Shown here: in pieces, positions 27,195-35,702 of the stretch
Layout: every line of letters begins with the position of its first letter
How positions within the stretch are numbered: position 1 is the stretch's first letter
NCBI GenBank assembly: GCA_902773925.1
Contig: CACYGI010000006.1
Location: 37,434 to 101,433 of the forward strand
DNA length: 64,000 nt
Direction of reading: 5' to 3'
From: an uncultured Bacteroidia bacterium
Lineage (GTDB): Bacteria > Bacteroidota > Bacteroidia > Bacteroidales > UBA932
Notes under the pieces: model-generated
What the model was told of the DNA's origin: nothing
What the model saw: only the letters and a program-made list of their open reading frames with translations
Databases searched by the model: none
Program-made: the position numbers and the translations under genes

Positions 27195-28225
27195 TGCCGG
27201 CTCGCACGTCGATCGGCAATGTAGTTTACGAGCTGACTGACGCTTGCAATCAGTCGTGCCATTTCTGCTACAATTACTGGCGCGACGGGAACTCGCCGAT
27301 TGAGGCTCCCGATCCTGCCCTGGCCCGGCGCACGTTGCGCCGACTTCTTTCACAGGCCGCTGTCGGGACCATTTCATTCTCTGGCGGAGAGCCGCTGCTG
27401 CTTCGCAACGTGCACGATCTGGTGATGACGGCCCGTTTTGGCGGCAGCCGAGTAAATGTGCTGACCAACGGTACGCTGCTCTCGCCCGTGGCGCTTGATG
27501 CCTTTCACAGCCTCGGCGTAGGGGCGATTCAGATTCCGCTGCTGAGCGCGGAGGAGTCTGTGCACGATGCCCTGACGGGCGTTGCAGGGTCGTGGCGCAA
27601 GTCGACTGACGCTCTCTCTCGCGTGGCCGCCCTGATGCCGCAGGGAGCCTTTGCCGTGCTTGTCATAACCCGCGTCAATGCTCCGGGTATTGCAGCTACG
27701 CTGGAAATGATTCATTCGCTCGGCGTTGCCAGCGTGATGGTCAACCGTTTCAATATCGGAGGCCTCGGGCTCAAGAATGCCGCATCGCTCGTGCCTGATC
27801 GGGAGACGCTTCATCAGGCTTTTGCCGCCGTCGAGGCGTTTGCCGCAGCGCATCCTTCGATGCATTTCGTAAGCGGGGTGTGTACGCCGCTGTGCCTGAT
27901 GGACACGGCCCCATTCCCGCATATCAAGTTCGCCTGGTGCAGTACTGATCTGCTCAGCCGACCGGTGGCGGTAAATTATCGGGGCGAGGTGCGTTTCTGC
28001 AATCATTCTCCGCACGTGCTGGGTAATATCTACGAGCGGCCGGTAGGAGAAATCCTTACTGATCCCGCTGTTACTGAGAGGTATGGCGCCGTCCCGGAGC
28101 GCTGCCTGAGCTGCCCTCACCTGAAGCAGTGCAACGGGGGCTGCCGCGCCGCTTCCGAGCAGGTCTATGGCACATTTTCCGCAGCCGACCCGATACTGGA
28201 TATGGCCGGCGGCGCTGGTGAATGA
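27194..28225 (+). CDS. Radical SAM/SPASM-type enzyme
   Basis: 343 residues. The radical SAM cluster motif is CNQSCHFC (Cys18, Cys22, Cys25), followed by SGGEPLL (SAM-binding GGE) and VLTNGTLL. A Cys-rich C-terminal SPASM-like region (FAWCSTD, EVRFCNHSP, CLSCPHLKQCNGGC) would hold one or two more clusters. SPASM enzymes usually modify peptides or proteins. Its ATG overlaps the TGA of the membrane/lipoprotein gene, so both are made from one mRNA beginning with cobS. Its substrate is unknown; the upstream protein is the best candidate. Confidence 0.9.
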   Translation: MPARTSIGNVVYELTDACNQSCHFCYNYWRDGNSPIEAPDPALARRTLRRLLSQAAVGTISFSGGEPLLLRNVHDLVMTARFGGSRVNVLTNGTLLSPVALDAFHSLGVGAIQIPLLSAEESVHDALTGVAGSWRKSTDALSRVAALMPQGAFAVLVITRVNAPGIAATLEMIHSLGVASVMVNRFNIGGLGLKNAASLVPDRETLHQAFAAVEAFAAAHPSMHFVSGVCTPLCLMDTAPFPHIKFAWCSTDLLSRPVAVNYRGEVRFCNHSPHVLGNIYERPVGEILTDPAVTERYGAVPERCLSCPHLKQCNGGCRAASEQVYGTFSAADPILDMAGGAGE

Positions 28226-28231
28226 TTGGGT

Positions 28232-28765
28232 TCAGATCAGCCGCAGGTCGTGGCCGGTGGCGGGGAGATATTTCCCGAGCAGATCTTCCGTACGGATCTT
28301 GACAAAGCAGGTGGCGGTACCGTCCGTGCAGGCGAACCATTCGCCGCAGGCGATATCCTTATCCATCACCAGATGCACTTGCGAGGAGGCAGGTATCGCG
28401 GCGCTGAGGATGGTCGTTGCCCCGACCAGTACTCCTGTCAACTCCCAGAGTTTGTCAGCAGGAGCAAATGACACCCTCGGAATGCCGAGCGCGCCACAGA
28501 ATTCGCGGGTCACGAAGGGCTTGTCATCGCTCGTCACATACAGGTAGAACTCCGTCTGCTGGCGGTTGCAGAGAAATACAGTCTTGACGATACGCACGCC
28601 TATCTTAGTGGAGATGTGACTGCAGTCTTCCATCGTAATGCCGGGGTCCGTATCGACTCTTTCGAATGGAATATCCAATGCAGCGAAAGTCTCATAGACC
28701 TTGCGCTGAAGCTCCGACGAAAACTCTTCCGGAGGCGTACTCTGTATCGGTCCGACCTTGAACAT
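28232..28765 (-). CDS. YbaK/ProX-type aminoacyl-tRNA deacylase
   Basis: 177 residues. Trans-editing domain that removes mischarged amino acids, typically Ala or Cys, from tRNA-Pro. The N-terminus VYETFAALDIPFERVDTDPGITMEDC, the KTVFLCNRQQTEFYLYV strand pair, KPFVTREFCGALG and LVGATTILSAAIP match the ProXp-ala/YbaK fold. The start at 28765 overlaps the stop of the acetyltransferase gene by one base; the longer in-frame opening to 28852 lies inside that gene. It converges on the radical SAM gene across six bases. Confidence 0.85.
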   Translation of the reverse strand: MFKVGPIQSTPPEEFSSELQRKVYETFAALDIPFERVDTDPGITMEDCSHISTKIGVRIVKTVFLCNRQQTEFYLYVTSDDKPFVTREFCGALGIPRVSFAPADKLWELTGVLVGATTILSAAIPASSQVHLVMDKDIACGEWFACTDGTATCFVKIRTEDLLGKYLPATGHDLRLI

Positions 28766-29229
28766 CACTGACAGAGCATTTCCATAGATGTGTACTGAGG
28801 CAGCATCCCGAGGCTGCGGTAGAAAGACATTGCACCGGGATTGCACTCCCATACGTGCAGAGTGATATTGTAGCAGCCCTGCTCGCGGGCAAACTCCCTT
28901 ACATACTCGAAAAGGGCCTTCCCGACGTGCCGGCCGCGGGCCTTCTCATCCACGCATAGATCATCGATGTAAAGCGTCTTTAGAGGCATCAGGCTGAGGC
29001 TTTCCTGCTTCTGCAGCACACAGAAAGCATATCCGAGCACCCTGTCGCATTCTTCGTAGACGAATACAGGAGTGAGAGGATCGGCAAAAATGCCCAACAG
29101 TTCTTCATCCGAATACTTCTTGCCCTCCGGGCGGAAAAGGTCCGGACGCCCCTCGTGATGGACCCTCAAGACCTGTCCCAGCAGATCATTGACTGCATCC
29201 AGGTCCCTTGCTTCAGCTTTACGTATCAT
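28765..29229 (-). CDS. GNAT family N-acetyltransferase
   Basis: 154 residues with the GNAT fold: MIRKAEARDLDAVNDLL start, LYIDDLCVDEKARGRHVGKALFEYV carrying the acetyl-CoA pyrophosphate-binding R/QxxGxG/A loop (ARGRHVGKA), and the C-terminal NPGAMSFYRSLGM motif. The substrate is unknown. Its coupling to a tRNA-editing enzyme recalls GNATs that act on aminoacyl groups, but that is inference. Confidence 0.88.
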   Translation of the reverse strand: MIRKAEARDLDAVNDLLGQVLRVHHEGRPDLFRPEGKKYSDEELLGIFADPLTPVFVYEECDRVLGYAFCVLQKQESLSLMPLKTLYIDDLCVDEKARGRHVGKALFEYVREFAREQGCYNITLHVWECNPGAMSFYRSLGMLPQYTSMEMLCQ

Positions 29230-29233
29230 ACGG

Positions 29234-29241
29234 CAAATATA
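29234..29241 (-). promoter_or_regulatory. -7 box of the GNAT/ProX operon
   Basis: Minus strand TATATTTG, four bases from the ATG at 29229, predicting a leaderless transcript. Confidence 0.65.
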
Positions 29242-29254
29242 CGAAAACTGCGCC

Positions 29255-29330
29255 TATCGTCCCATTTTCAGGGACGATGATGACATTTTCCGCCTTTTTT
29301 GCGACTATCGTCCCTGTTTTCGGGACGATA
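29255..29330. repeat. REP-like hairpin pair (repeat C), copy 1
   Basis: Two palindromes: TATCGTCCC (29255-29263) with GGGACGAT (29271-29278), and TATCGTCCC (29306-29314) with GGGACGATA (29322-29330). They are joined by about 27 bases that include TTTTCCGCC. The reverse complement of the whole unit matches 34612-34687 almost base for base. Arrangement as paired hairpins is that of a BIME. The unit sits between the GNAT gene and aroC. Confidence 0.9.
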
Positions 29331-29371
29331 GGTACACTTAGACACTGCAAGGAGGCAGGCTGAATCCTGTC

Positions 29372-30367
29372 CTAAAGCAGGTCGGCAAGGGCGATGGCTG
29401 CGACGGATTCGATGATGACGGGGCAGCGAAGGGCGATGCAGGTGTCGTGGCGGCCGCGGATCGAAATCTCGGCCGGCTGACCGTTCGAGAGATTGATGGT
29501 CGCCTGCGGCTGTGAGATGCTCGCCGTCGGGCGGATCTGCACCTGGAAAACGATCGGATTGCCATTGGTGATGCCACCGTTTATACCGCCGTTATGGTTG
29601 GTATCGGTCTGGCCGTCTGTATCGACCAGATGGTCGTTGAAATCCGATCCGTACATTGCTCCGCAGCTGGCACCGTCGCCGAAACTGATGGCTTTTACGC
29701 CCGGGACGGAAAATGCAAGATGGGCTATTTGCGACTCGAGCGAGTCGAAAAACGGCTCTCCGACTCCCACAGGAATGCCGCTGGCGGTGCACTCGATGCA
29801 ACCGCCGACCGAATCCTGATTGGCCGCAGCCGTTTCGATAATAGAGGACCAGAGGCGCGTTTCACTGCTGCCGCCGATGCTCTTGATCCTGGCCGAAATC
29901 CTGATGGCGGGCAGGGCCTGCGCGAGCATCTTGCGGGCGACGGTCCCGGCGGCGACCAGCGGCAGAGTCATCCTGCCGGAAAACATTCCGCCTCCGCGAA
30001 TGTCGTTAAATCCTTCGTATTTGCGGTCGGCGGCAAAATCAGCGTGTGAAGGCCGGGGCAGAGTGCGGAACTCTGCGTAGTCCTCACTGCGGGTATCTTC
30101 GTTGGCAAATACTATGGTCAGCGGAGCGCCGGTAGTATAGCCCTTGTAGAGTCCCGAGACAATCTGCGGGATGTCCTTCTCCTTGCGCGCGGAAGTGCAT
30201 TTGGCAAGGCTGGCGATATCACCGTCCCTGCGACGGCGAAGATCCTTAGCGAAATCCAGGGCGCGGAGCTTCATCCCGGGCTTGACGCCGTCGATGACAA
30301 TGCCTGTGAGCGGTCCGTGTGATTCGCCGAAGATGGTTACTTTGAATTTATTGCCGAATGAGTTCAT
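29372..30367 (-). CDS. aroC: Chorismate synthase
   Basis: 331 residues, a little shorter than the usual 350-360. Converts EPSP to chorismate with reduced FMN. FGESHGPLTGIVIDG (signature 1), FADRKY/GGGMFSGRMTLPLVAAG, and GRHDTCIALRCPVIIESVAAIALAD (signature 3) are present. It is the last gene of the aroB-aroDA-aroC operon, 11 bases after the fusion gene. Confidence 0.95.
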   Translation of the reverse strand: MNSFGNKFKVTIFGESHGPLTGIVIDGVKPGMKLRALDFAKDLRRRRDGDIASLAKCTSARKEKDIPQIVSGLYKGYTTGAPLTIVFANEDTRSEDYAEFRTLPRPSHADFAADRKYEGFNDIRGGGMFSGRMTLPLVAAGTVARKMLAQALPAIRISARIKSIGGSSETRLWSSIIETAAANQDSVGGCIECTASGIPVGVGEPFFDSLESQIAHLAFSVPGVKAISFGDGASCGAMYGSDFNDHLVDTDGQTDTNHNGGINGGITNGNPIVFQVQIRPTASISQPQATINLSNGQPAEISIRGRHDTCIALRCPVIIESVAAIALADLL

Positions 30368-30378
30368 TACCGTTGTGG

Positions 30379-32382
30379 TTATTGCCGGATGCCCAGCGTT
30401 GTTACAAAGTTAGGAAAAGATTTGCTGATGCAGCCTATATCGTCGAGCCTTACCTCCAGTGGAGAAAACATAGCCGTGACGATGAGGGCCATCGCAATCC
30501 GGTGGTCGTTGTGGCAGCTGCACAGGACTGCGCCGCCGCCCATAGCGTGAGGTTGGAATCCTCCATCCCCGTCGATGATAAGGGTATCATCTTCGATATA
30601 CAGCCTGAATCCCAGGCGGGACCATTCGCAGACGATGTTTTCGGCGCGGTTGCTCTCTTTGCTTCTGAGCCGGCCGACGCCCCTGATGCGGCTTTGCCCG
30701 TGGCGGAATACAGCCAGCGTTACGAGGATGGGGAACAGGTCAGGACAATCTGTCGCGTCGAATGTAAACGGCTCCTTCGTCCCGGCGACCTGCATCAGGG
30801 CTTCATCCGCCTGTGAGGTGCCGGTGCGAAGTCCTTCGAGGTATAGCTTGGCGCCTTCGGCCTCTCCGCCCTCGCGCGAAGCCAGCGCCGCAGCTGCGAT
30901 AAGAGGCGCCGCGCTGCTCCAGTCGGGCTCGATATCCATCTCGGCCGAAGTATAGGACTGTCCTGAAGGAATGATAAATGAAACGTTTCCAGACGTTTGC
31001 GAAACGTTTTTACACGTTTCTACACGGATACCGAAGTGACTGATGGTCTCGATGGTAAGCCGGATATACGGGGTACTGACTGCCAGGATGACGTTTAGCC
31101 GGATATCTTTGCGCAGCAGCGGCAGCAGCATCAGCATCCCCGAGACGATCTGTGATCCGCCCCGGCCGCTGAGTGTAAGATCGGCGTAGCTCCCGAAATC
31201 TTCGCCGGCGCAGATGTCTGCGGGCAGGAACTCCCCGCCGCAGCGGTATTGCGGTGAGCATTTTATGCCTGCGGCGCGCAGATTGTCGAAAGTATCCTTC
31301 ATATCCCGGCCGTTGAGGGTGCCCTTGCCCAGCAGCGTATAAGTCTGATGGTTGCGCGAAGAAAGGTATGCAAGCAGCGGCATCAGCAAACGCGCGAGGA
31401 TGCCTGACTCTCCGCATTCGATCCTCGAGGGAAGCTCCCAGCAGTCAATGCCGGGGCTTGTTATCTCAAGACCCGGGGCGCCCTCTTTCACCGTGCAGCC
31501 GCAGGCCTTGGCAAATGCGATCGCCGATAGCGTATCGTCGCACTCTGTATATCCCCTTAAGATACTCTTGCCACGCACTATTGCGGCAGCTACGATCGCC
31601 CGCTGCGCGATGCTTTTGGAGCACGGGAGGCTGCGCGTGGCTGAGCCCTGTTCGTGCATTTCGCGTATGAGTCCGCACTGGCTGGCCCGTGGGACGGCAA
31701 AGCCATATTGGCGCTCATTCAGAAGGGCTTGCATCTGCGTGGCACTGTACTGCCCCGGAGCTGTCGCCACGCCGGCGGAGCAGTAGGTAAAAGGTGCTCC
31801 CAGAGAGAGCATTACGCTCCGCGTAAACTGTCCTGCTTCACCCATCGCAAAAGCCAGGAGCCGGCCCTTGCGCCCGGGGGTGTAGAGTCGCAGGATGCGA
31901 GAGGCCTCGGCGGTGTCATTTGCCGTGGCGGCAATCTTGACTATATCCGCGCCAAGGCTGAGGCATTGGCTGAAAGAGACTTCCAGCTCCTCACAAGAAG
32001 GCATTTGGCCCGGGAAATGCCGCGAGACGATCAGGCCAGTCGCAGAGCCGCTGGTGGAGATAGCTTCTTTGACTGCCTGCAGATGCCGCGCCGGTGCGCA
32101 GGCGTCAATGTCGATGTATGCCGCTCCGCATCGCACTGCAAGCAGCATTTGCCGAAGCGCGGTATCTTCATCCTCGGCGCAGCTGCGATAGGTGAAAATA
32201 ATATTCGGATACTTGAGCAGCAATGCCTCCAGAAGGCTGTCTTCCATCCGGCACAGATCCCCCCGGATCTCTATCAACCCTGCAGCGGCGGCGCTGAGGG
32301 GTGAGTCTATCAGGAGAAGGCGGGCCTGAGAACTCTCGCCGAAGCTGATGCAGATACGCTTGTCGAGGGCTTGAAGGGTCAT
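30379..32382 (-). CDS. 3-dehydroquinate dehydratase (type I)-EPSP synthase fusion
   Basis: 667 residues combining two shikimate enzymes. Residues 1-222 are type I dehydroquinate dehydratase: EIRGD at 38-42, His122 in SRHF and the Schiff-base Lys149 in DIVKIAAT. Residues about 235-667 are EPSP synthase (AroA): SLPCSKSIAQRA with Lys256 as the PEP-binding lysine, SGILARLLMPLL, GRDMKDT, SGRGGSQIVSGMLMLLPLL, DWSSAA, and a C-terminal DHRIAMAL. The start at 32382 overlaps the aroB stop by four bases; the ORF's longer opening to 32541 is low-complexity and lies in aroB. The link is direct with no stop, so it is a true fusion. A 10-bp-phased AAACG array lies inside it (30981-31020). Confidence 0.92.
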   Translation of the reverse strand: MTLQALDKRICISFGESSQARLLLIDSPLSAAAAGLIEIRGDLCRMEDSLLEALLLKYPNIIFTYRSCAEDEDTALRQMLLAVRCGAAYIDIDACAPARHLQAVKEAISTSGSATGLIVSRHFPGQMPSCEELEVSFSQCLSLGADIVKIAATANDTAEASRILRLYTPGRKGRLLAFAMGEAGQFTRSVMLSLGAPFTYCSAGVATAPGQYSATQMQALLNERQYGFAVPRASQCGLIREMHEQGSATRSLPCSKSIAQRAIVAAAIVRGKSILRGYTECDDTLSAIAFAKACGCTVKEGAPGLEITSPGIDCWELPSRIECGESGILARLLMPLLAYLSSRNHQTYTLLGKGTLNGRDMKDTFDNLRAAGIKCSPQYRCGGEFLPADICAGEDFGSYADLTLSGRGGSQIVSGMLMLLPLLRKDIRLNVILAVSTPYIRLTIETISHFGIRVETCKNVSQTSGNVSFIIPSGQSYTSAEMDIEPDWSSAAPLIAAAALASREGGEAEGAKLYLEGLRTGTSQADEALMQVAGTKEPFTFDATDCPDLFPILVTLAVFRHGQSRIRGVGRLRSKESNRAENIVCEWSRLGFRLYIEDDTLIIDGDGGFQPHAMGGGAVLCSCHNDHRIAMALIVTAMFSPLEVRLDDIGCISKSFPNFVTTLGIRQ
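30981..31020 (-). repeat. 10-bp-phased AAACG array inside the aroDA fusion gene
   Basis: On the minus strand AAACG recurs four times at spacings of 10, 11 and 10 bases, three of them extended to AAACGTTT or AAACGT. It encodes roughly residues 454-467 (ETCKNVSQTSGNVSF) of the fusion protein, in the EPSP synthase half. A similarly phased array occurs in the leader at 44916-44977. Confidence 0.6.
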
Positions 32383-33407
32383 CTCAGCAGGGAATGGATT
32401 AGGGATTGGAGTTGCGTCAGGGGCATCATCACGTCGCGCACGTCGCCGATTGCTGCCGGAAGTATGAGGTGGATCGCATCCGAAGAGACCTTCTTGTCGG
32501 CTGCGATGGCGCGGGTCAGTCCGTCCGCAGGAAGCTCGCACGAAACGGGCAGACCGACCGAACGAAGGTCCCCAGCCAGCTCGTCAGCGAGTCCCCGCTC
32601 GCACAGGTTTACGGCCTCGGCAACGCGGGCCGCAAGGACCATTCCGATGGCCACGGCTTCTCCGTGAAGCAGGCCGTCGCGGCCGTCGGCCGTTGCACCT
32701 GAAACCTTCTCGATAGCGTGCGCGAAGGTGTGTCCGAGATTGAGAAGACGCCTTTCGCCGCACTCCTGTTCGTCGCGGGAGATGACGCCCATCTTTATCT
32801 CAGTACAACGTGAGATAAGCATAGATAATACACTGGAGTTTAGCCATATATCAGGCTCTGAAACCGCGAAGAAATCAAGCGTTTGGCGGTAGCTCGCAGC
32901 GTCGTAAATGGCAAAAGTCTTGAGCATTTCGGCGATGCCTTCCCTCCAGTATCGAAGGGGCAGCGTGCGCAAAAGCTCCGTGCAGATGCAGACCCATTCG
33001 GGCTGCCGGATGGTGCCGAGGATATTTTTGAAACCCTGGAAATTGACGCCGTTCTTGCCGCCGATCGAAGCGTCCGCCTGGGCCAGAAGGGTGGTGGGCA
33101 CGAAGGCAAATCTTACCCCGCGCTTGTAGATGGCCGCAGTGAATCCGGTCAGGTCGCAGGTGATGCCTCCGCCCACACCGAGCAGGAAACTGTCTCGATC
33201 TGCGCCCAGGCCGCTGAGCCGCTCGGCGATGCGAAGGACGGTCTCCATCGTCTTGCCTCCTTCGCTGGCGTGAATACGGATGATGTTGCAGCCTTCAAAA
33301 GCGGGCGTCAGCGTTTCGAGCGCATCGTCCAGTATGACGAACACCCTGCCCGGCCGGGGCAGCATCTGCCTGATCCCGCCGATATCCTGCGTAAATAAGA
33401 GTTCCAT
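32379..33407 (-). CDS. aroB: 3-dehydroquinate synthase
   Basis: 342 residues. Forms the first ring of the shikimate pathway from DAHP with NAD and a divalent metal. GVGGGITCDLTGFTAAIYKRGVRFAFVPTTLLAQADASIGGKNGVNF is the conserved core; the metal ligands are in REGIAEMLK, NLGHTFAHAIE and LLHGEAVAIGM. It is the first gene of the aroB-aroDA-aroC operon and diverges from the DAHP synthase fusion. Confidence 0.96.
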   Translation of the reverse strand: MELLFTQDIGGIRQMLPRPGRVFVILDDALETLTPAFEGCNIIRIHASEGGKTMETVLRIAERLSGLGADRDSFLLGVGGGITCDLTGFTAAIYKRGVRFAFVPTTLLAQADASIGGKNGVNFQGFKNILGTIRQPEWVCICTELLRTLPLRYWREGIAEMLKTFAIYDAASYRQTLDFFAVSEPDIWLNSSVLSMLISRCTEIKMGVISRDEQECGERRLLNLGHTFAHAIEKVSGATADGRDGLLHGEAVAIGMVLAARVAEAVNLCERGLADELAGDLRSVGLPVSCELPADGLTRAIAADKKVSSDAIHLILPAAIGDVRDVMMPLTQLQSLIHSLLR

Positions 33408-33412
33408 ACTTA

Positions 33413-33471
33413 CAAAGATAGCAAATTGCCCGTTACGGCCGTTGGGCAGTTGCGTTTTTTTCGTACCTTTG
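33413..33471. promoter_or_regulatory. Divergent promoters for aroB (-) and DAHP synthase-chorismate mutase (+)
   Basis: Minus strand TATCTTTG (complement of 33413-33420), five bases before the aroB ATG. Plus strand TTG at 33442-33444, a 19-base spacer and TACCTTTG at 33464-33471, five bases before the ATG at 33477. Both transcripts should be leaderless or nearly so, leaving no room for an attenuator; control must act on initiation in this 58-bp interval or on the enzymes. Confidence 0.7.
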
Positions 33472-33476
33472 ACCTG

Positions 33477-34535
33477 ATGAATATGGCAATCGGCAAATTA
33501 AGCCTCGAGGGCATTGGGCAGGACAGACCCTTCGTTATCGCAGGTCCCTGCGCAGCAGAAAATCGCGAACAAGTCTTGGGCACGGCGGAAGCGCTCAGCC
33601 GCATTGGCGTGCGCTATTTCCGCGCAGGCGTGTGGAAACCCCGCACCCGGCCCGGGGGATTCGAGGGAGTCGGCAGCATCGCTTTTGAATGGATGCAGGA
33701 GGCTCGCGAGCTTTACGGCCTGCGGATTGCCACGGAGGTCGCTACGCCGCACCACGTCGAGGCTGCCCTTGCGGCCCATACCGACCTGCTCTGGATCGGC
33801 GCCCGCACGACAGCCAGCCCATTTGCCGTCCAGGAGATTGCCGAAGCTCTCAAAGGCACCGGCGTACAGTTGCTGATCAAAAATCCCGTCAGCCCGGATC
33901 TGAGCCTCTGGTGCGGTGCGGTAGAGCGTTTCCTCGAGTCGGGACTGCGCCGGATCGGCCTTATCCATCGCGGCTTTTCGTGGATCGGAGGCAGTTCCTG
34001 CCGAAATGCTCCGCTGTGGAACCTTCCCATTGAGATGCGCCGTCTCTGGCCTGACGTTACGATGGTTTGCGACCCGAGCCATATCGGAGGCCGCCGCGAC
34101 CTTGTAGGACCGCTTGCCCAGCAGGCTCTGGACCTGGATTTCGACGGCCTGCTGATTGAGTCCCACATAGACCCTGCCTCGGCGCTTTCGGACCGCGGCC
34201 AGCAGCTGACTCCGAAGGAGCTGGAACTGACGCTGAAGTCCCTGCACCGCCGCGAAGATGCCCCTATGCCCAGCGAGGTCTCCGCGCTTCGAGGCCGCAT
34301 CGATGCCCTTGACCGGGAAATGATCGAGCTGCTCGCTGCCCGCCAGGAGATCACCGACAGTATAGGCCGCTACAAGAAGTCCAATGACCTTCCCCTGCTC
34401 CAGAGCGGCCGCTACAGGGAGATCATTGCCGACCGCGCCCGTCTGGCCCGCGAGAAAGGCCTGGACCCCGACTACGTCACGGCCCTGATGGAAACCATCC
34501 ACGACGAGAGCATCCGCCGCCAGGTCGAACCCTGA
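33477..34535 (+). CDS. DAHP synthase (KDPS-like, type I beta)-chorismate mutase fusion
   Basis: 352 residues. The N-terminal domain condenses PEP and erythrose-4-phosphate: IAGPCAAENREQ at 21-32, RAGVWKPRTRPGGFEG, NPVSPDLSLW and CDPSHIGGRRDLV. The C-terminal domain from about 262 (SALRGRIDALDREMIELLAARQEITDSIGRYKKS) is an AroQ-class chorismate mutase. Such fusions are common in Bacteroidota and let prephenate or chorismate feed back on the first enzyme. The ORF is open from 33426, but the promoter at 33464 and sequence similarity set the start at 33477. Confidence 0.95.
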   Translation: MNMAIGKLSLEGIGQDRPFVIAGPCAAENREQVLGTAEALSRIGVRYFRAGVWKPRTRPGGFEGVGSIAFEWMQEARELYGLRIATEVATPHHVEAALAAHTDLLWIGARTTASPFAVQEIAEALKGTGVQLLIKNPVSPDLSLWCGAVERFLESGLRRIGLIHRGFSWIGGSSCRNAPLWNLPIEMRRLWPDVTMVCDPSHIGGRRDLVGPLAQQALDLDFDGLLIESHIDPASALSDRGQQLTPKELELTLKSLHRREDAPMPSEVSALRGRIDALDREMIELLAARQEITDSIGRYKKSNDLPLLQSGRYREIIADRARLAREKGLDPDYVTALMETIHDESIRRQVEP

Positions 34536-34611
34536 GTACCGCCTACCTCCGGCATTCATTCCCCGCCGCCGACTCGCTCCGCCCCGGCATAGAATATCCC
34601 CATACTGTACC

Positions 34612-34687
34612 TATCGTCCCAAAAACAGGGACGATAGTCGCAAAAAAGGCGGAAAATGTCATCATCGTCCCCGAAAATGGGACGATA
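34612..34687. repeat. REP-like hairpin pair (repeat C), copy 2
   Basis: TATCGTCCC (34612-34620) pairs with GGGACGATA (34628-34636); CATCGTCCC (34664-34672) pairs with GGGACGATA (34679-34687). Spacer contains GGCGGAAAA. The unit is a near-perfect inverted copy of 29255-29330 and lies next to the RAYT gene. Confidence 0.92.
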
Positions 34688-34714
34688 TGAACACTTACGT
34701 CAATAAAAAGCAAT

Positions 34715-35593
34715 CTATGTAGTCACATTGTCGAGCAGCCTGGTCACCTCTCCGTATGTCATTCCTGTAATACGCGCCATCTGATTGATATTGGCGCAGA
34801 ATCTAAACTTGAGTTGTCTTAGATATTCAGTCTTCTCCTTTTCGGTAAGTTCGAGAAAATTGGTTTTTCTAAATAGACTTGATATAATATCGGATGATGC
34901 GCTTGTGATTATCTGATCCCGGAATGTGGGGCGGTTATCATCTGTTGTTAGGATTCTTTTGGCTTTGGAAGAACTATTGAGGAAATAATTCATCCTTTGG
35001 GGTGTACGATATAGCGACTCAACGCTTTCGACATCCACAAACGAACGAGGGTCAATGAATCCATATCCGTTGATAATCCATTCTGAAGGCAGGGTTTGAT
35101 TCGAGGAACGGAGTAGGTTGCGTATGCGTCGGAATGACATCTCTCCTAGCAGATCCCCTGTCAGAGGCATTGTGTTAAAAAAGGCGTTACCGGTTCCCCA
35201 GAGGTATTGCGTAGGATGAGAACAAATATTTGCCGCGACACAGTTCATCTGAACATATGCGATTGCCCTTTCGAGGGACTCTTTTTCTTCGTAAATCGTC
35301 TGAATATCTACATCGTTTTTCCTCAGGAACTCTTTCTGCCCGTATTTTTGCCGCAGATACTTTGAATATCTACACTTAAATCCATTTATGAAGTCGTTAA
35401 CCGATGAGTTCTTTCCATACAGTATAAAATGCACGTGATTAGACATAAGAATAAAAGCCTCGATAGAGATGTTCGAACAAAACGCTTGTATTGCGACGTA
35501 ATTCATCCCTATTGGAAAATCCTCTTCCTGCACAAACCACAACCCGCTCTCCAAGTGCGCCGTAGTAACTAGATAATGGTTTTTGATTCTCAT
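34715..35593 (-). CDS. REP-associated tyrosine transposase (RAYT, Y1/TnpA_REP family)
   Basis: 292 residues. The Y1-type HUH nuclease core is present: LMSNHVHFILYG with the His-x-His pair at 53-55 and the candidate nucleophile Tyr113 in AYVQMN. The extended C-terminus (ANINQMARITGMTYGEVTRLLDN) looks like a helix-turn-helix. RAYTs are single-copy genes that bind and cleave REP hairpins and are thought to spread them. Matching hairpins flank the gene on both sides (34612-34687 and 35703-35725). It is markedly more AT-rich than its neighbours, suggesting separate history. Confidence 0.85.
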   Translation of the reverse strand: MRIKNHYLVTTAHLESGLWFVQEEDFPIGMNYVAIQAFCSNISIEAFILMSNHVHFILYGKNSSVNDFINGFKCRYSKYLRQKYGQKEFLRKNDVDIQTIYEEKESLERAIAYVQMNCVAANICSHPTQYLWGTGNAFFNTMPLTGDLLGEMSFRRIRNLLRSSNQTLPSEWIINGYGFIDPRSFVDVESVESLYRTPQRMNYFLNSSSKAKRILTTDDNRPTFRDQIITSASSDIISSLFRKTNFLELTEKEKTEYLRQLKFRFCANINQMARITGMTYGEVTRLLDNVTT

Positions 35594-35702
35594 TTGCTTT
35601 TGTCTTATGTCGCCAAGGTATAACAGAAATATAAACCATCAGGCGACAAAAAGAGGGTGATTGCAGATTGTTCACTAGATAAAATTTAAAAAAAGCGTGC
35701 CC

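Noticed and set aside
31020..31030. Possible frameshift in the EPSP synthase half near the AAACG array
   Set aside because: The reading frame stays open with AroA motifs on both sides, so the array is in frame.
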